The translations under genes were made by a program, and so were the position numbers. From Bromus sterilis (Eukaryota; Streptophyta; Magnoliopsida; Poales; Poaceae): 64,000 nt of DNA. Shown piece after piece: positions 1-12,205 of the stretch. Within the stretch, counting starts at the first letter, position 1, and the number at the start of each line of letters is the position of its first letter. Under the pieces are notes generated by a model, which made no database searches, was not told where the DNA came from, and was given only the letters and a program-made list of their open reading frames with translations. The stretch is taken from positions 218,519,501 to 218,583,500 of the forward strand of contig OX465596.1 in NCBI GenBank assembly GCA_950022295.1, written 5' to 3'.

Positions 1-2
1 TG

Positions 3-560
3 CTGCTCGTGAGCGTGCCAACAGATTTGGCGGATCCTCTCGGTACCGTGGACCACCTCGACAGAAGGCCAAGAGTAGCGGAAACTCCAACGGAGGCGGC
101 AACAGCCGCAACAATGGTGGGGTGCCCTCCTACTCCAATAACAAGGGTCGTCGATCCTCCTCCAGAAAATCATCTAGGCCAAATGCCATTTGCTGTTAGA
201 TCGACGGCAAGCCGGACCACTCAGCCAAGGACTGCTAGTATAGGTTCAATGATAATGATTCATCCTCTGAAGAAGAGAAGGTGGAAGGTGCAGCTGATGC
301 ATCATATGAAGTGGACATCATTTGGTATGTTACCAATAGCGCCACAAATCACATCACCGGCGAGCTGGAAAATGTGACTATGAGGGAGAGATACCAAGGC
401 TAAGATCAAGTCCACACTGCAAGTGGAGCAGGTATGAGGATTCGGCATGTTGGTCATTCAATTATTAATCCCCCTCACCGAAAAATTAATCTCAGATTTT
501 TTTGCATGTCCCTAGGACCTCGAAAAATCTTCTCTCTGTTTAGAGAAGCATAGGTCGGAG
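3..560 (+). pseudogene. Copia gag C-terminus and protease remnant (H)
   Basis: Reading from base 3, a Gly/Ser/Asn/Arg-rich gag tail leads into a broken CCHC zinc knuckle near 195-235. The closing part (GKP-x-HSAKDC) survives, but an in-frame stop and loss of a Cys destroy the motif. Protease follows near 310-400. The usual D-T/S-G-A active site reads T-N-S-A, followed by T-N-H-I-T-G-E-L-E, so the catalytic aspartate is gone. Several in-frame stops occur. The order and spacing match plant Copia polyproteins, and no functional product is possible. Confidence 0.75.
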
Positions 561-889
561 TAGCAGGAGTATGCGACAACTTCCGTATTGATGATGATAA
601 TCATGTATTCATTGAGTTTCACCCATTCTTCTTTTTGATCAAGCATCAGGCCACGAAGAAAATTTGGTATCGGAGTAGATGTGTTCGAGGGCTTTAGCCG
701 TTGATTCCCGAGTGTAGAAGATCAAATAAGAAAGCATTTGGTGTCACCAAACTCTCATCAGCACGATGGCGTGATCGTTTAGGGCATGTATGTTTTTATT
801 TCATTAAGCGTGTGCTTAGGAAGAATAATCTCCTATATGTTGGTGAGCACAATGTGTAAACTATTTGTGATTCATGTCAAAAAGCTAAG

Positions 890-1665
890 AGTCATCAGTT
901 ACCTATCAAATTTCTACAAGTATTTCTACAAACCATTGCAACTCATTTTTTCTGATGTTTGGGGCCCCGCTGCTAACTCTGTGGGTAGACATACTTATTA
1001 TGTGAGATTCATTGATGACTACAACACGTATTCTTGGATCTATCTTCTAAAGAAACGATCCGATGTTTTCCAAGTCTTCCAAAATTTTCAAGCACTCGTT
1101 GAATTTTTTTTCGATAGAAAGATTATTGTTTTTCAATCTGATTGGGGTGGTGAATATGAAAAATTAAACCACTTCTTTAAAAAACTTGGCATATCTCATC
1201 ATGTGTTGTGCCCCCATGCTCATCAGCAAAATGGGGCTGCTAAACGCAAGCATCGACCCATTGTCGAGGTTGGCTTAGCATTGCTAGTTGGCGCCTCTAT
1301 GCCCCTTAAATTTTGGGATGAGGATTTTCTTACCGCGGTTCATATCGTCAATATGCTCCCTAGTCGTTTCATCAATAATGAAACTCCAATAGAAATGCTT
1401 TTCCACAGAAAACCTGACTACACCTCTATTCGTGTTTTTGGTTGTGCTTGTTGGCCCAATTTGCGCCCATATAACATTCACAAACACATGTTCCATTCCA
1501 AACAATTTGTGTTCATTGGCTATAGTGCTCAACAAAAAGGTTTCAAATGCCTTGATATTCCCATCGGTGGTGTCTATATCTCTCGTGAAGTTTTCTTTGA
1601 TGAAACCAAATTTAGTTTTGTCAATCTACACCCTTACGCTAGACATGTTTCGAGGAACGACTCCC
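890..1665 (+). pseudogene. Copia integrase core (H), catalytic Glu lost
   Basis: An open frame from 786 to 1865 contains the retroviral-type integrase core between about 890 and 1665. The first catalytic Asp is in the FSDVWGP segment (near 950-965) and the second in QSDWGGEY (near 1137-1155). The expected third acidic residue, in NGxAERKH, is Lys (AAA at 1242-1244). The downstream block with FGCACWPNLRPYN and FIGYS is the Copia integrase C-terminal region. In the family, integrase joins element cDNA ends to chromosomal DNA. With the D,D,E triad broken, this copy cannot do so. Residues after about 1665 read like random translation, so the ORF's last 60 codons are probably not native. Confidence 0.85.
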
Positions 1666-1865
1666 AAGATGGAGACGATCACATCCCCTTAATCTCCTTT
1701 GTTTATCACTGCCAAAGTTTTCTGATTTCTCATAGACAAAGTGTGAAGGAGGGTTTGTTGGTTGCGATTATCTTTTGTGAGCTGGGCGCACTCATGCCAG
1801 TCCCTCCTTGTATTAGGGTTTGCAGATTAGGCATGCAATCCCGGAATAAAACATGTCTAACATAA

Positions 1866-2825
1866 GACGGTCATGAATTACCTACTACTTCCTCATGAGC
1901 TAAAACGGAGGCACAACACAGGAGTGCTTTTCAATAATTTCGAGATGGTACAAGAAAGTCTTCATTAGGATGGCTGGTAAATACCACATAGGAAGGTATG
2001 GTAGACTCATATGGAAAAACTGATTTCAAGGATTTTGGATGCACAAGCAGAAATCCGCTTAGTGCGAGCGAAGGCTAGCAAAAGAATGGGAAGCGACCAA
2101 CTAGAGAGCAATAACAGTCATAATCATGCAGAAACATTGAATCAGGAATGAAAATGATATGACTATTCTGAAATTCAAAGATCATCAAGGCATAGTGGAA
2201 TTTTCAGTCATAAACATGTGTAAGCATGTGCCAAGTCAATCCAAGAATTCTCCAAAGGGAAATACCACTTCAGTATGCCAAACTATGAACAATGCAATGG
2301 ATGTAAATCATTTCAACAACACATTATGTACTCTAGCTATTTGAGATTAGCCACAAGGAAAGCATGAACACTAGGAGAGCATTGTAAACATAGACCTATG
2401 TCGCTACAAGCTGGTCTCTAGATCATAAGTACAAGCTTATGTACAAAAGTAGAAACAAGAAGAGTTCATACCGGTTTTCCTTGTTGCTTCCCTTCCGTCG
2501 ATCTTCGTCATTACTTCCTTGTCACTTGCACGGTTGAACGTAGGAAAATATAATCAAGTGCAAATGCCATCACGGACTCGAGCTGAACTCGGCAACAAAG
2601 CAAACTAAAGAGAGAAAAGAAAATATTTTTGGATTTTTTCAAAGATTTAATGAAAGAAAAGAGAAAAGAGAAATCTTTTTGTTGTTTTTGCAAAATAAAA
2701 GAACAAAGAAGAACGGGCAAAAACTCCGAAAAGATCAAAGCGAATAAAAAACGGATAATACAATGGAAAGGCGAGAAGGGCACGTACTCCCCCAAGCTTA
2801 GGCTTTTGGCCTAAGTTGGTAATTG
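1866..2825 (-). other. A: untranslated 3' interior
   Basis: No gene is visible here. On the minus strand this stretch follows the stop of A's second ORF. A purine-rich stretch (CTTGGGGGAGTAC, minus, about 2778-2795) looks like a polypurine tract, and an AT-rich segment with long A/T and AAAGA runs lies at 2590-2760. The left boundary with fragment H is not visible, and A's 3' LTR is not recognisable in the window. Confidence 0.45.
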
Positions 2826-4037
2826 CTACTGCCCCCAGGAGCCTCCTGCTCCGGGGTAATGGTGAGCCCAGGAGTCGTATGAGCCCTTCGGTGCGTACAC
2901 CGAAGTCCTCGGGTCCTCCCATGAGGAAGGCCCTGCGCTCCAAGCGGAAGAAGATCCCTCGCCATGATCGGTGAAGGTCTCTCCCTGGAAAGGTGGGAAC
3001 TCACCATGCTCCTCCTCATCGGGCACAACCCCCTCCATGGGGTTATGCGGCTGGTAATGAGCCATGAACTCATCGAACGGAATCTCGTTGAAGGACCATC
3101 CGTTCCTGCGAGTGCTATCAAACAAAAGTGGTGCAGGTAGACGGATCTCACGAGTAATGGTCCTTTCAAACCTCAAAATATAATCAAGGTTACCAAATTG
3201 GGAAGTCATGGTAACAAACTTGTGCCTCTTCATAGCCGCAAGATCGAGACTCGCGTATGAAAAGGGAACATCATCAGGATGCGGGGTGCGCTCAAGAGAC
3301 TCAAGGATAAGTGTGGCGTAAACGCCACCATATAAATCACCTTTGTTACTGTTCTTAATAAGGCGTCGACCAATCAAGGCACCCACATTATACTCATTCT
3401 TATCAGAGAGGGCGTTCGCATCAATAGCGAAATCTGGTGTAGAACCATTGCTCGTGTTGTCACGAGCTAACACCCCTCTAGCAACAAAATACGCAAAATA
3501 CCTGAGGTGTGGAAACTGAATGCTGGAAATCTTCGTACCCCGAATGTCGGTCTCCTCCTGGCAGCAAAGGGAGCTGAAGAGGGTCCTCAACCCGGAAGGC
3601 TGCATGGTCATCTTCGTTGTCTGACCAACGTTCGGCACACATATTATATCACAAAACTGTGCCAGAGACATGGTTATGAGATCATTATAAAGTTTGAACT
3701 CGACGGGTCCAGCATCATGGTTATAACAAAAACTGTTAACAAAGCAGGAGGTAAGCTTTTTGTATTGTACCACACAGCATAAAGCTAGCCGTGTCAAACC
3801 TGCATTGGCACAAAGGCCATAAAATTCCTCCTTAATTCCTGCAGCTGTAAGAAAATCATCGCATGGATACATCATTGCGCATGCTGGATTTGTGTCTTAC
3901 AACAACTCCAGGGGCACGTGATCTTCATTGTAGCTCACCCTAACTGCCGAGGGTGAAGCTGCAGCTCTAGTGACTCGATCGGAGCGCTCGGTCTTTTTCT
4001 TCCCAAGCCACCCCTTTGCTTTTCCAAATAAACCCAT
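2826..4037 (-). pseudogene. A: second ORF, Athila ORF1-like protein
   Basis: A 403-codon reading frame starting at ATG 4037, with one in-frame TAA (3897-3899, codon 47); after the stop the frame reopens at Met 3875 for 349 codons. The start follows directly after a candidate 3' splice site. The N-terminus is basic (MGLFGKAKGWLGKKK). The body is a globular region rich in aromatic and hydrophobic residues (DDFLTAAGI, FYGLCANAGL, FDEFMAHY), and the C-terminus is Gly/Ser/Tyr-rich. It resembles the plant-specific extra ORF of Athila-type Gypsy elements. The function of that family is unknown, and it has been discussed as envelope-like or nucleic-acid binding. No transmembrane segment or zinc finger is visible. 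Spacing from protease and the missing pol suggest it was retained while pol was lost. Confidence 0.7.
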
Positions 4038-4039
4038 TT

Positions 4040-4259
4040 CTGATTTTTTTTACAATTCACAAAAACAAGGATTTAAACGAAGTGAGTTGAGGCAAACTAC
4101 TCTACTCACTTACCTAAGGCATAAACTTGCATCAAAACTTGAAAAATAAATTTCTACACATGCATGCAAGCTCATATGAACAACACCAAGAGTTACTAAA
4201 TACTCACAAATGAGGCCACCAATCAAAAATCTAATTGGATGGGTGAAGGAGTTACATAC
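4040..4259 (-). promoter_or_regulatory. A: candidate 5' UTR intron before second ORF
   Basis: On the minus strand, a donor CCCTG|GTATGT (GT at 4259-4258) and an acceptor ATCAG| (AG ending at 4040) bound 220 nt. The acceptor sits two bases before the second ORF's ATG (4037). The polypyrimidine tract before the acceptor is poor, and the segment just upstream is A-rich. The call is structural inference without transcript support. Confidence 0.35.
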
Positions 4260-4620
4260 CAGGGAGTATTTGCTCAAAATCTCAGCTCGAATGATGGGCT
4301 GTAGAGAGAGATCGAAAATCGCCTCCAAGAACAGAAAGAACGCAAGAATTGGAGCAGAACTCGTGTTTTTGGAGGGAGAAGAAGGAGGATGAAGAAGACA
4401 TACCTAGAGGTGGGGCCTGTGGGCCCCAGGCGCCCTGTGGGCGCGGCCAGCTGGCCAGGCCGCGCCAGCTGGCCGCCTGGGCCACTGGTGGCCTCCCCTG
4501 GTCATCCCCAGGTGCCTCTGGGTCACTCCCGACATGGAAATTTTTAATATAATTTTTCTGGAATTTTTCTGACAACTTCACTGTTGAAATTTTTTCGAAG
4601 TTCAAAAAGCTGCGAAACTT
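4260..4620 (-). promoter_or_regulatory. A: LTR-like GC-rich leader upstream of second ORF
   Basis: Between the protease stop and the second ORF the minus strand has an AT-rich patch (4540-4620), a very GC-rich block with palindromic GGCC/CCAGCTGG runs (4405-4510), then a pyrimidine-rich CTTCTTC leader (4320-4400). The same order is seen inside the LTR promoter regions of A (31761-31910) and F (57900-58060). This suggests an internal promoter, perhaps an LTR-derived one. I see no convincing TATA box at the expected place. Confidence 0.35.
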
Positions 4621-4827
4621 TCTAAAAACTTGGAGCAGTGATTAGAGTGGTGAAGCTTCAAAAACATATAAACTTGGTACAACAAGGAGAATAAAAGCTA
4701 AAAGAAATGCAAACATAACAACCTCTACTTTTTACTCATATAAAACTCATTTAATAGCAAGGTTGATCAAGTCCTACTACCAAACTAGCAATACATAGAG
4801 CAAAAAATTTCACTTACTATGAAGCAT

Positions 4828-5526
4828 TCATGGTACCTTTACTTTAATGGATATTGTCCCCACCATAATTGTTTTGTATTTGTGGTTCACATGTAGAGGA
4901 CAATCCCAATCACCAATCTTCACGGTCTCGATATTCTCTATAGAGTTGAGGCCATGCCTCTTGTCAATCTTATTCGGAAAATACACCGTGTGTTCTTTAT
5001 CATTTACATTGAAAGTAACCTTTCCTTTATTGCAATCAATAATAGCACATGCGATGTTAAGAAAATGTCTACCAAGAATAATAGACATGCTCCCATCCTC
5101 GGGCATGTCAAGCACAACAAAATCAGTAAGGATTAAGCAATTAGCAACTTCAATGGGAACATCCTCACAAATACCTATGGGAACAACTGTTGACTTGTCA
5201 GCCATCTGAAGAGAGATATCTGTAGGGATTAGTTTTTCTGAACATAATCTCTTGTAAAGATAAAATGACATAACACTCACTCCTACTCCAAGATCACATA
5301 AAGCAGTTCTGACATAATTATTCTTTATGGAGCAAGGAATGGTGGGTATACCTGGATCACCAAGCTTCTCAGGAATCTTGCCACTAAAAGAGTAGTTAGC
5401 AAGCATAGTAGATATTTCTTCATTAGGAAATTTTCTTTTATTAGTAACAATATCTTTCATATATTTCGAATAAGGAGGTAATTTAATAGCATCAGTCAAA
5501 GGAATTTGAAGAAAAAGAGGTTTCAT
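4828..5526 (-). pseudogene. A: retropepsin-like aspartic protease (gag-pro C-terminus)
   Basis: A 232-codon stretch in the same frame as gag, separated from it by a TGA (5920-5922) and a TAA (5797-5799). The active-site segment reads ALCDLGVGVSVMS, so the catalytic Asp is present in a D-L-G context, which is common in Athila/Tat proteases. ILGRHFL (near 5070) matches the second conserved I-x-G-R-x-F block. In the family this enzyme cuts the gag-pol polyprotein. The upstream linker contains the usual P-F-P-G-K and D-A-I-K-L-P-P-Y-x-K-Y-M-K-D-I blocks. The frame ends at 4828 with no reverse transcriptase behind it. Confidence 0.8.
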
Positions 5527-5919
5527 CCACTCACAGAACTTATTGTAATGCTCTTCTTCTTTAGTTTTGAGAGACTTACCTGGAAAGGGTATGGGTTTCT
5601 GTACCCATGGTTCTCGTTCCTTCCCATGTCTTCTTGCGATGAAGTCTTCTCTAGTGTATTTGTTGCGTTTATCGGGTGCTTCTTCTTCTCGAACTTCGGG
5701 TGGATCATTCTTTTCAATATCCTTTTCCGGTTCAGCACCGTCTTCAGTCTCAGCATCGGAGGTAGATATACTATTTGGATCATTGGAATTGTCATCTTAT
5801 TTGTGCTTCTTCTTCTTTTTCGGAGAGCTAACAATTTCTTCCTCCTGTATTTGAGAATCTTCCTTGATTCTCTTCGGATGTCCCTCCGGATAGAGAGGAT
5901 CATGAGTGCTAGTTCCTCC

Positions 5920-7461
5920 TCAGGTTTTAATCCCGAAGGCCTGTATATCCTGTTTGGCATTATTAGCAAGCAAATCTTTTTGCACATTAGAGATTTGATC
6001 AAGCTGAGTTTGAACCATATGAAAATGCTTCACAAGACATTTAACATCGTTAACTGTTCTACCTAGAACATCAAGCAAGCTTTTGATAGCAAGAGAATTA
6101 TCATGCAACTGGCTTTGTATCCCCTCATTAAAGTGATTTTGCTTCATAATAAAATTATCAAGCTCATCTAAACATTGATCAAGAGGCTTACCATGAGGAA
6201 TGTCACTTGCATTGAAATCTAAAAGAGAGTGTACCTCTACCATAGGAGGGTGATTGGTAGGCTCACACAGCTTCTCAATAGGGGGTAGATTCTTCACGTA
6301 TTTAGTTTTAATACCCTTCTCTTTAATAGACTTCTTTGCTTCTTGCATATCTTCAGGGCTTAGGACAAGCATGCCCCTTTTTTTTGGTTGTGGAGGTGGT
6401 TCAGGGACGGACCAATCTTCGTGGTTCTTGGCAATCTTGCCCATTAATTCTTCTGCATCGCCCGACGTTCTTTTCCTGAAAACACACCCAACACAACTGT
6501 CCAAATAGGATCTAGACTCATCAGTTAGACCAGCATAAAATATATCAATCAATTCATTCTTAGGGACTCCATGCCCCGGTCTAGCCTGGATTAGACTGCA
6601 ATACCTCCCCCAAGCTTTAGGGAGGTTCTCATCCTGCAACTGTTTAAAGTTATAAATTCTTCGTGAAGCAGCATGTTGCATATGAGCAGGAAAATACTTA
6701 TCGACAAAAGAGTGAGCTAAGTCTTGAGGACTCCTAATGGAACCACATGGTAGTGCATCATACCACGCTTTATCACCTTCCTTCAAAGAGAAGGGAAGAA
6801 ACTTAGTAACATAGAAGTTCCGTATCTTCTCATCTGTAGTAAACAAGCCGCCTAACTCAGTGAGTTTGGTCAGGTGTGCAATAGCATCATCATTTTCTCT
6901 GCCATAAAAGGGGTCAGACTCAACCATAGATATAAGTGAAAGATCAACAGAGAAATTATAATTAGTATCATTGATGCATATAGGAGATGTAGCAAATTTA
7001 GGGTCAGGAACGGTCTTGTTCTTCCGGGAGTGTTTTTCGAGAAGCTTCTTAATAACATCAGGGTCAGAGTCGACAAACTCTGTTAGCTCCCTGCATAAAT
7101 CATCATCAAGTATAATATAATCATCATCAAGGATTCTCTCCTTGAGTTTACTCAAATCGGGATAAGTGTAAGTTCCATCAAAAGGATAACAAGCATCAGG
7201 AATTTCAATTCCAGATTTTTTTGCAGCAGCGATCTGTTTCTCAAGAGCGTGACTAAGTGAACCTATATCATCAAGAGTAGTAGAAGCATCATCAAAAGTA
7301 TCGGACATAGTAACAGATTCAGTAGAAGCATCATGTGGTGGAGGTGAAGCGAACTTACTCATAACTGAAGGTGAATCAAGTGTAGCACTAGTGTTCAGAA
7401 CAGTACCTTTTCTTTTACGTGATGGTAAGATCGGGACCTTGGAGTCTTCTTTCTTACCCAT
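5920..7461 (-). pseudogene. A: gag (Athila-type capsid protein)
   Basis: Open for 513 codons from the preferred ATG at 7461 (MGKKEDSKVP, good context). An ATG at 7494 adds 11 unlikely residues. An acidic, Ser/Thr-rich N-terminus precedes the Retrotrans_gag-like core (near 6600-6900) with ATKFLPFSLK-type motifs (here VTKFLPFSLKEGDKAWYDAL), SFVDKYFPAHMQ and IYNFKQLQDENLPKAWGRY. A C-terminal helical region (about 5930-6180) is probably coiled-coil. No CCHC zinc knuckle is present, which is usual for Athila/Tat gags. The frame ends in TGA 5920-5922, but the same frame runs on into protease, so the ancestral product was one gag-pro polyprotein. Confidence 0.8.
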
Positions 7462-7520
7462 AGCGGATAAATTGCAGCAGGTAAAATACTTCAAGTAGAC
7501 TTGTGAATAAAGCTATGCTC

Positions 7521-7536
7521 CTCGGCAACGGCGCCA
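7521..7536 (-). promoter_or_regulatory. A: primer-binding site (tRNA-Asp type)
   Basis: The minus strand reads TGGCGCCGTTGCCGAG, 11 bases after the LTR end GTTATCA. This is the PBS usual for Athila/Tat elements, complementary to the 3' end of tRNA-Asp (named from memory). Confidence 0.75.
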
Positions 7537-7547
7537 GAAAACAGGCT

Positions 7548-8620
7548 TGATAACCCACAACTGCAGGGGATCGAGATAGTCTTCGCGGGTAAGAATAACC
7601 CAATTTATAGATTTGACTCAAGGGGAGCCAAATAATATCCACAAGATTTAATAGTGGAGTTGTCAATTCCACCGCACCTGAGATACACTTACTTGCAACA
7701 AGATATTAAGAGTAACTGCGATATGGAAGTGATGATAGCAACGGAAATAGTGGTGGTGAAACAGCGAAAGTAAACAACTAGTTACCAACATAATTAAAAA
7801 CACTGTAGGCTAGGGAGATGGATGGTTGGTGCTGCATGGATAAGTCACATCATGTATTTAACTTGGGGCAAGGCACACAGAAAATCAATAATCATCTAGG
7901 CATAAATCAAACATCAGGCATGTACCCCATAGGTAGTTGTACGTGCTTGCAATAAGAACTTGCACAACATCTTTTGTCCTACCATCCCGCTACGAACGGG
8001 GCCAAAAGGAACTTATGGAGATTAAGGGGCTCCTGTCAAAGAGCACCGGAACAAAGCATTAACAATCAATGGATACATGTAATCCTCAAATTATAGTCCA
8101 TCCCCTTTGGTGTCCCAAGCTGTCACCTTTGGGATCGCCGGTTCCAGACTATAGCAGGTGCATACAACTCATAGATAAGATCAAGAACACAAATATATTC
8201 ATGAAAACACATAGGGTTCAGATCTGAAATCATGGCACTCGGGCCCAAAGTGACTAGCATTAAGAGCAACAAGTTGAAGCAAAGATGATAAACAACAATC
8301 TAGATGATAGGCAACATGCCCCAACAATTTGATAAACTATTACATGATCTAACTCATCCAATCCCTACCATCCCCTTTTCCTACAGCAGGAAATTACTCA
8401 CACATGGATGGAGAAGTCATGGAGGGAAGATGGAGTGGTGATGATGATGACGTTGGCGATGATTTCCCCTCACTGGAGGCCAAAACAGCCTCCAGATTAG
8501 CCCTCCCGGAGAAGCACAAAGGGTGGCGGCGGCTCTGCGACGTGGATTGAAAAAACGACTTCTGTTTTGGTATTTCCCCGTCACGGGAATAAATAGGGGC
8601 CTCAGTAGGGCACCAGAGGA
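7548..8620 (-). repeat. A: 5' LTR, 3' portion (split by B)
   Basis: Inner part of A's 5' LTR. The LTR end on the minus strand is GTTATCA (7548 on +), just before the PBS. The right edge is the B insertion point, where GAGGA (8616-8620) is duplicated at 31756-31760. A TATA-like CTATTTATT (minus) lies at 8589-8597. The other part of the LTR is 31761-32071, and joined length is about 1.38 kb. Confidence 0.8.
8616..8620. repeat. Target-site duplication of B (left)
   Basis: GAGGA immediately before B's TGTAACA terminus. The same five bases follow B's terminal TTACA at 31756-31760. Confidence 0.85.
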
Positions 8621-11600
8621 TGTAACATCCCAAAATTTTCCAAATTTTGGAATGTTAATAAATAATATAATTGATTGTATTGTTTCTATTTTTAGAGTAA
8701 TCGAAAACTTTTCTTCTTTGAGTTTTGTTTAAAACTTTACAAATCATTTAATAAAATTAAATAGTAATTTATCCAATAATAAAATTTTTGGTTGCGAAGT
8801 TTATTCAAAATTTAAAGAATGATTTTCTTTCTTATGTCTTTTCTGAAATTTGGTTGGAACCACAATTTAATGTTTAGAGTGAGAATAAAATGACTTTCTC
8901 AAATTTATTGTGTTTTCGTAATCATTCTTGAATTCTTATTTGAAATTGGAGTTTATTTGATATTGACGTTTAAGAGATATTTAATATTTCCAATAATTCA
9001 ATTTATTAAATGAGAGGAGATAATATGACTTCTTCGAAAATAGTATTGGAAATATTAAAAAAAACTCATTTGAATACTTGATTAATTTTGTAATCATTTT
9101 GGGTATTTATAAAACCCTAAAAACTAATTTAGGGAATTTATTTATGCCCTAAATAATTTTTGGTTGATAAAAAAATCTCTATTTATAAAATTTATTCAGA
9201 GGGGGAGTTATATTTTTCTAAACTCTCTATATTTTATTTGGTCTATATTAATTTTATGGTTTATTTGAGAGTAATTATTCTCAAATTTTATTTTTATTAC
9301 AAATTTGAAAAAAACTGAAATCCTAAGTTTACTGGGTCGAGCCCAACTTTGTCTATTTTTCCCCTCTATTCTTTTTTCTCTTGGGCCGAATTCCTCCACT
9401 AAAGCCCACAACCCGGTCGTCTTCTTCCTCCACTCGTTCCTGTACGTGAACACGTACAGAAAACATAGCCATGGCCTGGAGCTCTTCCTTCCCTCCTTCC
9501 ATCTAGTCCTTTGACCGATTCACTTCAGAACCTGTATCAAAATTGTGGCAAAGTTCATGAGGAATCCATTCAGAGAAACAAACACGAATTTTAATGCTTT
9601 AAATGTTCAGAAATTTCTCCACGAACGCCATTAAAACCTTCCAATTTTTGTGTGTGGATCTCCATGTATGGAACTCCCTAGCACCTATAAATAGGACCAT
9701 GTGCGAGCACCACAGTCCTCAGCCAAATCCTCGAAAATCCCCCTCCAATATTTCCCGTGCTATGAGCAATTGCTCGCCGGAGTTCCTCCGTGCCGCCTCC
9801 GTTCATTGTAGATCCTGACGTCTACGAGGTGACCTTGACCCCCATTTCTTTTCTTGGTCCATATGTTAGTATTGCGCACCTTTGTGACATGTTTTCCCGC
9901 TCGATTGCAAGGCCGGAGCACGCCGTACACGTCACCGTGCTCTCTACATGTTCTTCTGAACTCCGGCGACACTTCACGACTATTCAAGAACGACAACAGA
10001 GCTATAATCTTGTCCCACGAGTCTCCCACGTCGTTCTCTACACCGTTCCACTATTCGTTGTCGCCGTATACCTTATTTCCAAAATTCCGGCGAGATCTCC
10101 GGTGAGCTCTCTCTCCCCCTGTTTTTCACACATTTTTTTCTGTTAAAAAAACGAACAGGTATAGACCAATCACATCATGACACGTGTCATCCCATTTTCC
10201 AATCCCGTAATTCTTTTTTAAAAAAATAGCCAAACTTCAAAAATTCATATTTTATAGTCCGTAAATCAGATTTCCACAAATTTTATATGTATGGATTCCT
10301 TGGAAAATGTAATTTATTATGGTACAGTAACATTTCACTTTTGATAATTCGAAATTTAACTCAAAATTATTTTTGTAATTTGATTATATTTGATACACAT
10401 GTTATTCTATAATTTATTTTGAAATCTTTCCTTCATCAAATTTGATCCTTACTATCACACCTTTCTTTTAGACATTTGTCACATTCTTTCCATCATGTAA
10501 ATACTTTATTTTTGACCTGAAGCCTTTGTTTCAACTTTCATTTAGTTATATAATTTTCCCTTATAAATTCGACCATAGAAATTGGTCAATCTTTTCAAGA
10601 TTCCTATTGGATCATTTTTATATGGTCAAACAAACTGAAGTTTGGCATACCCGCAATTCAATTGATTTTATAATCAATGTTTCCTTGTATCAATTTGATC
10701 CAATCCACGGAATATGATTTACATCATATTTCCATCCAAGCCAACATGATCCTATCTCAGCCAAGCCCCGCCATAGTAATTAGTTTATTAATAGTAATAA
10801 CTAAATATTTATGTTGTAATTGTATCTTATTTGGATATTCAATTTGGATTTGTGTTGTGTGTTGAATTATTTCTCTTCTACAGTTAGATATATTGTAACG
10901 AGAAGGAGAGACGACTACGATTAGAATATTTCATCTTCAGGATCCAGACAAGTTACTCTTTTGGTCATACTCCCGTTATACCTATAATTTTCCTATGCAT
11001 TGTAGTCCAAATTAAATATTATGCATTGATAGGATTATATATTATATTATACTATTACACCCAGTAGTTCATTGAGGGAGGTCCGAACCTTATATCATTG
11101 TCGCCACCGTGTAGAATTATACTTCTTTGCTAAGTAGACGTGGATTGGGAAGTGATCCATTATGAGGTATGAGTGACTAAGTAGTAAACAGGACCAAGAT
11201 AATCTTAATGAACCACCTAGGTGGAATGGTTGGGGGCACCCTGGAGGAACCAATGGATTTTCCTGAGTGACCTGGAGATGGCCAGTAATCACCGCGGAAT
11301 GCCACCCAGGGTTAAAGGGATCAATCATATTTTTCATAACTAGAAGATTACGTGTGCAGCCACAAGCTATTATGGGCTCTGGCTTGGTTGATTAGTTGTA
11401 GTGACTCTTACTAGGTGGTGCTACGAACGTAGTTATGTGTAGGTGGGATGGGCACCAATAGAGTAGGGGAAACTCTTCTAAAAGACCATGTCTCGACCTT
11501 CCTGTTTCCATACAACGTGTAGTGTGGAAAATACCAAAGGAGGTGGTCGAGTCTTGTGAGGAAAAGTGCACAAACCTCTGCAGAGTGTACAAATTGATCA

Positions 11601-12205
11601 TGATTAGCCATGTCCACGGTTACGGACAACTTTGAGCATCTAGAAGTGGGAATGTTGATGTATCTCATCATATTGAATTAATCAATCGGGCTTAATCAAC
11701 TTTGGGAATAGATTGACTTGGAGAAACCAACTCAATTATATTATGAGCTTTGTAGTACTGTCAAGATACTCTTTGAGTAGGACAAAATCAGCTTTATGCA
11801 AATTGAAACTTAGAGCTTTTTCACCAGCCAAATTGCATGTAGAAGATAGGTCTGTTATATATTCTTTTGGGAGTAACTTTCTGTACATTCAAAGTACTGA
11901 CCCATTTTGGGCTGTAACCTTCGGTGTTGCAGGATTTTATACGACGAGTAAGTGATGCGATGTAGGGTTACGATGTCTACACTCAACTTTGCCGTTGGTG
12001 TTGACGGGACTCCACTTATGTATTGTTTGTTTCCACGGTGTATTCTAGCCCAAAGGCTATGAGGTAATAAATACCATGTACTTACGTTACTTTTTGACAT
12101 GTGATTTATGGTATTTCATCGAGTACTGTGTGTGCTAGAATAATGATCCAGGGATAGCACAGAAGCACAGTAGACTTGGTTCCTTTTCGGGACCGGGTCG
12201 TTACA
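8621..12205 (+). repeat. B: 5' LTR, 3585 bp
   Basis: Begins TGTAACATCC and ends GGGTCGTTACA, with perfect inverted TGTAAC/GTTACA termini. It is followed after three bases by an initiator-Met-type PBS. The copy at 14031-14636 plus 28791-31755 matches along its length with scattered substitutions and small indels. The LTR is AT-rich except for a promoter-proximal block near 9670-10110. No ORF in it is supported as a gene. Confidence 0.85.
9685..9694 (+). promoter_or_regulatory. B 5' LTR TATA box
   Basis: CTATAAATAG followed by a C-rich leader. The same box is at 29250-29259 in the 3' LTR. It is the likely core promoter driving B transcription. Confidence 0.6.

Larger units (their letters stand above)
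1..1865 (+). mobile_element. H: decayed Ty1/Copia retrotransposon fragment
   Basis: Plus-strand remnant carrying, in order, the end of gag with a zinc-knuckle remnant, a protease remnant and the integrase core of a Ty1/Copia polyprotein. No LTR, reverse transcriptase or RNase H is visible. Domain order follows the Pseudoviridae plan (gag, PR, INT, RT, RH), so this is the middle of an element whose 5' part lies left of the window. Recognisable coding similarity ends near 1665. The right edge against Gypsy element A is not sharp, and I place it by loss of similarity only. Confidence 0.8.

Noticed and set aside
5506..6066. 186-codon plus-strand ORF rich in Phe/Ser
   Set aside because: It is the antisense shadow of A's gag-protease linker, which has clear family motifs on the minus strand.
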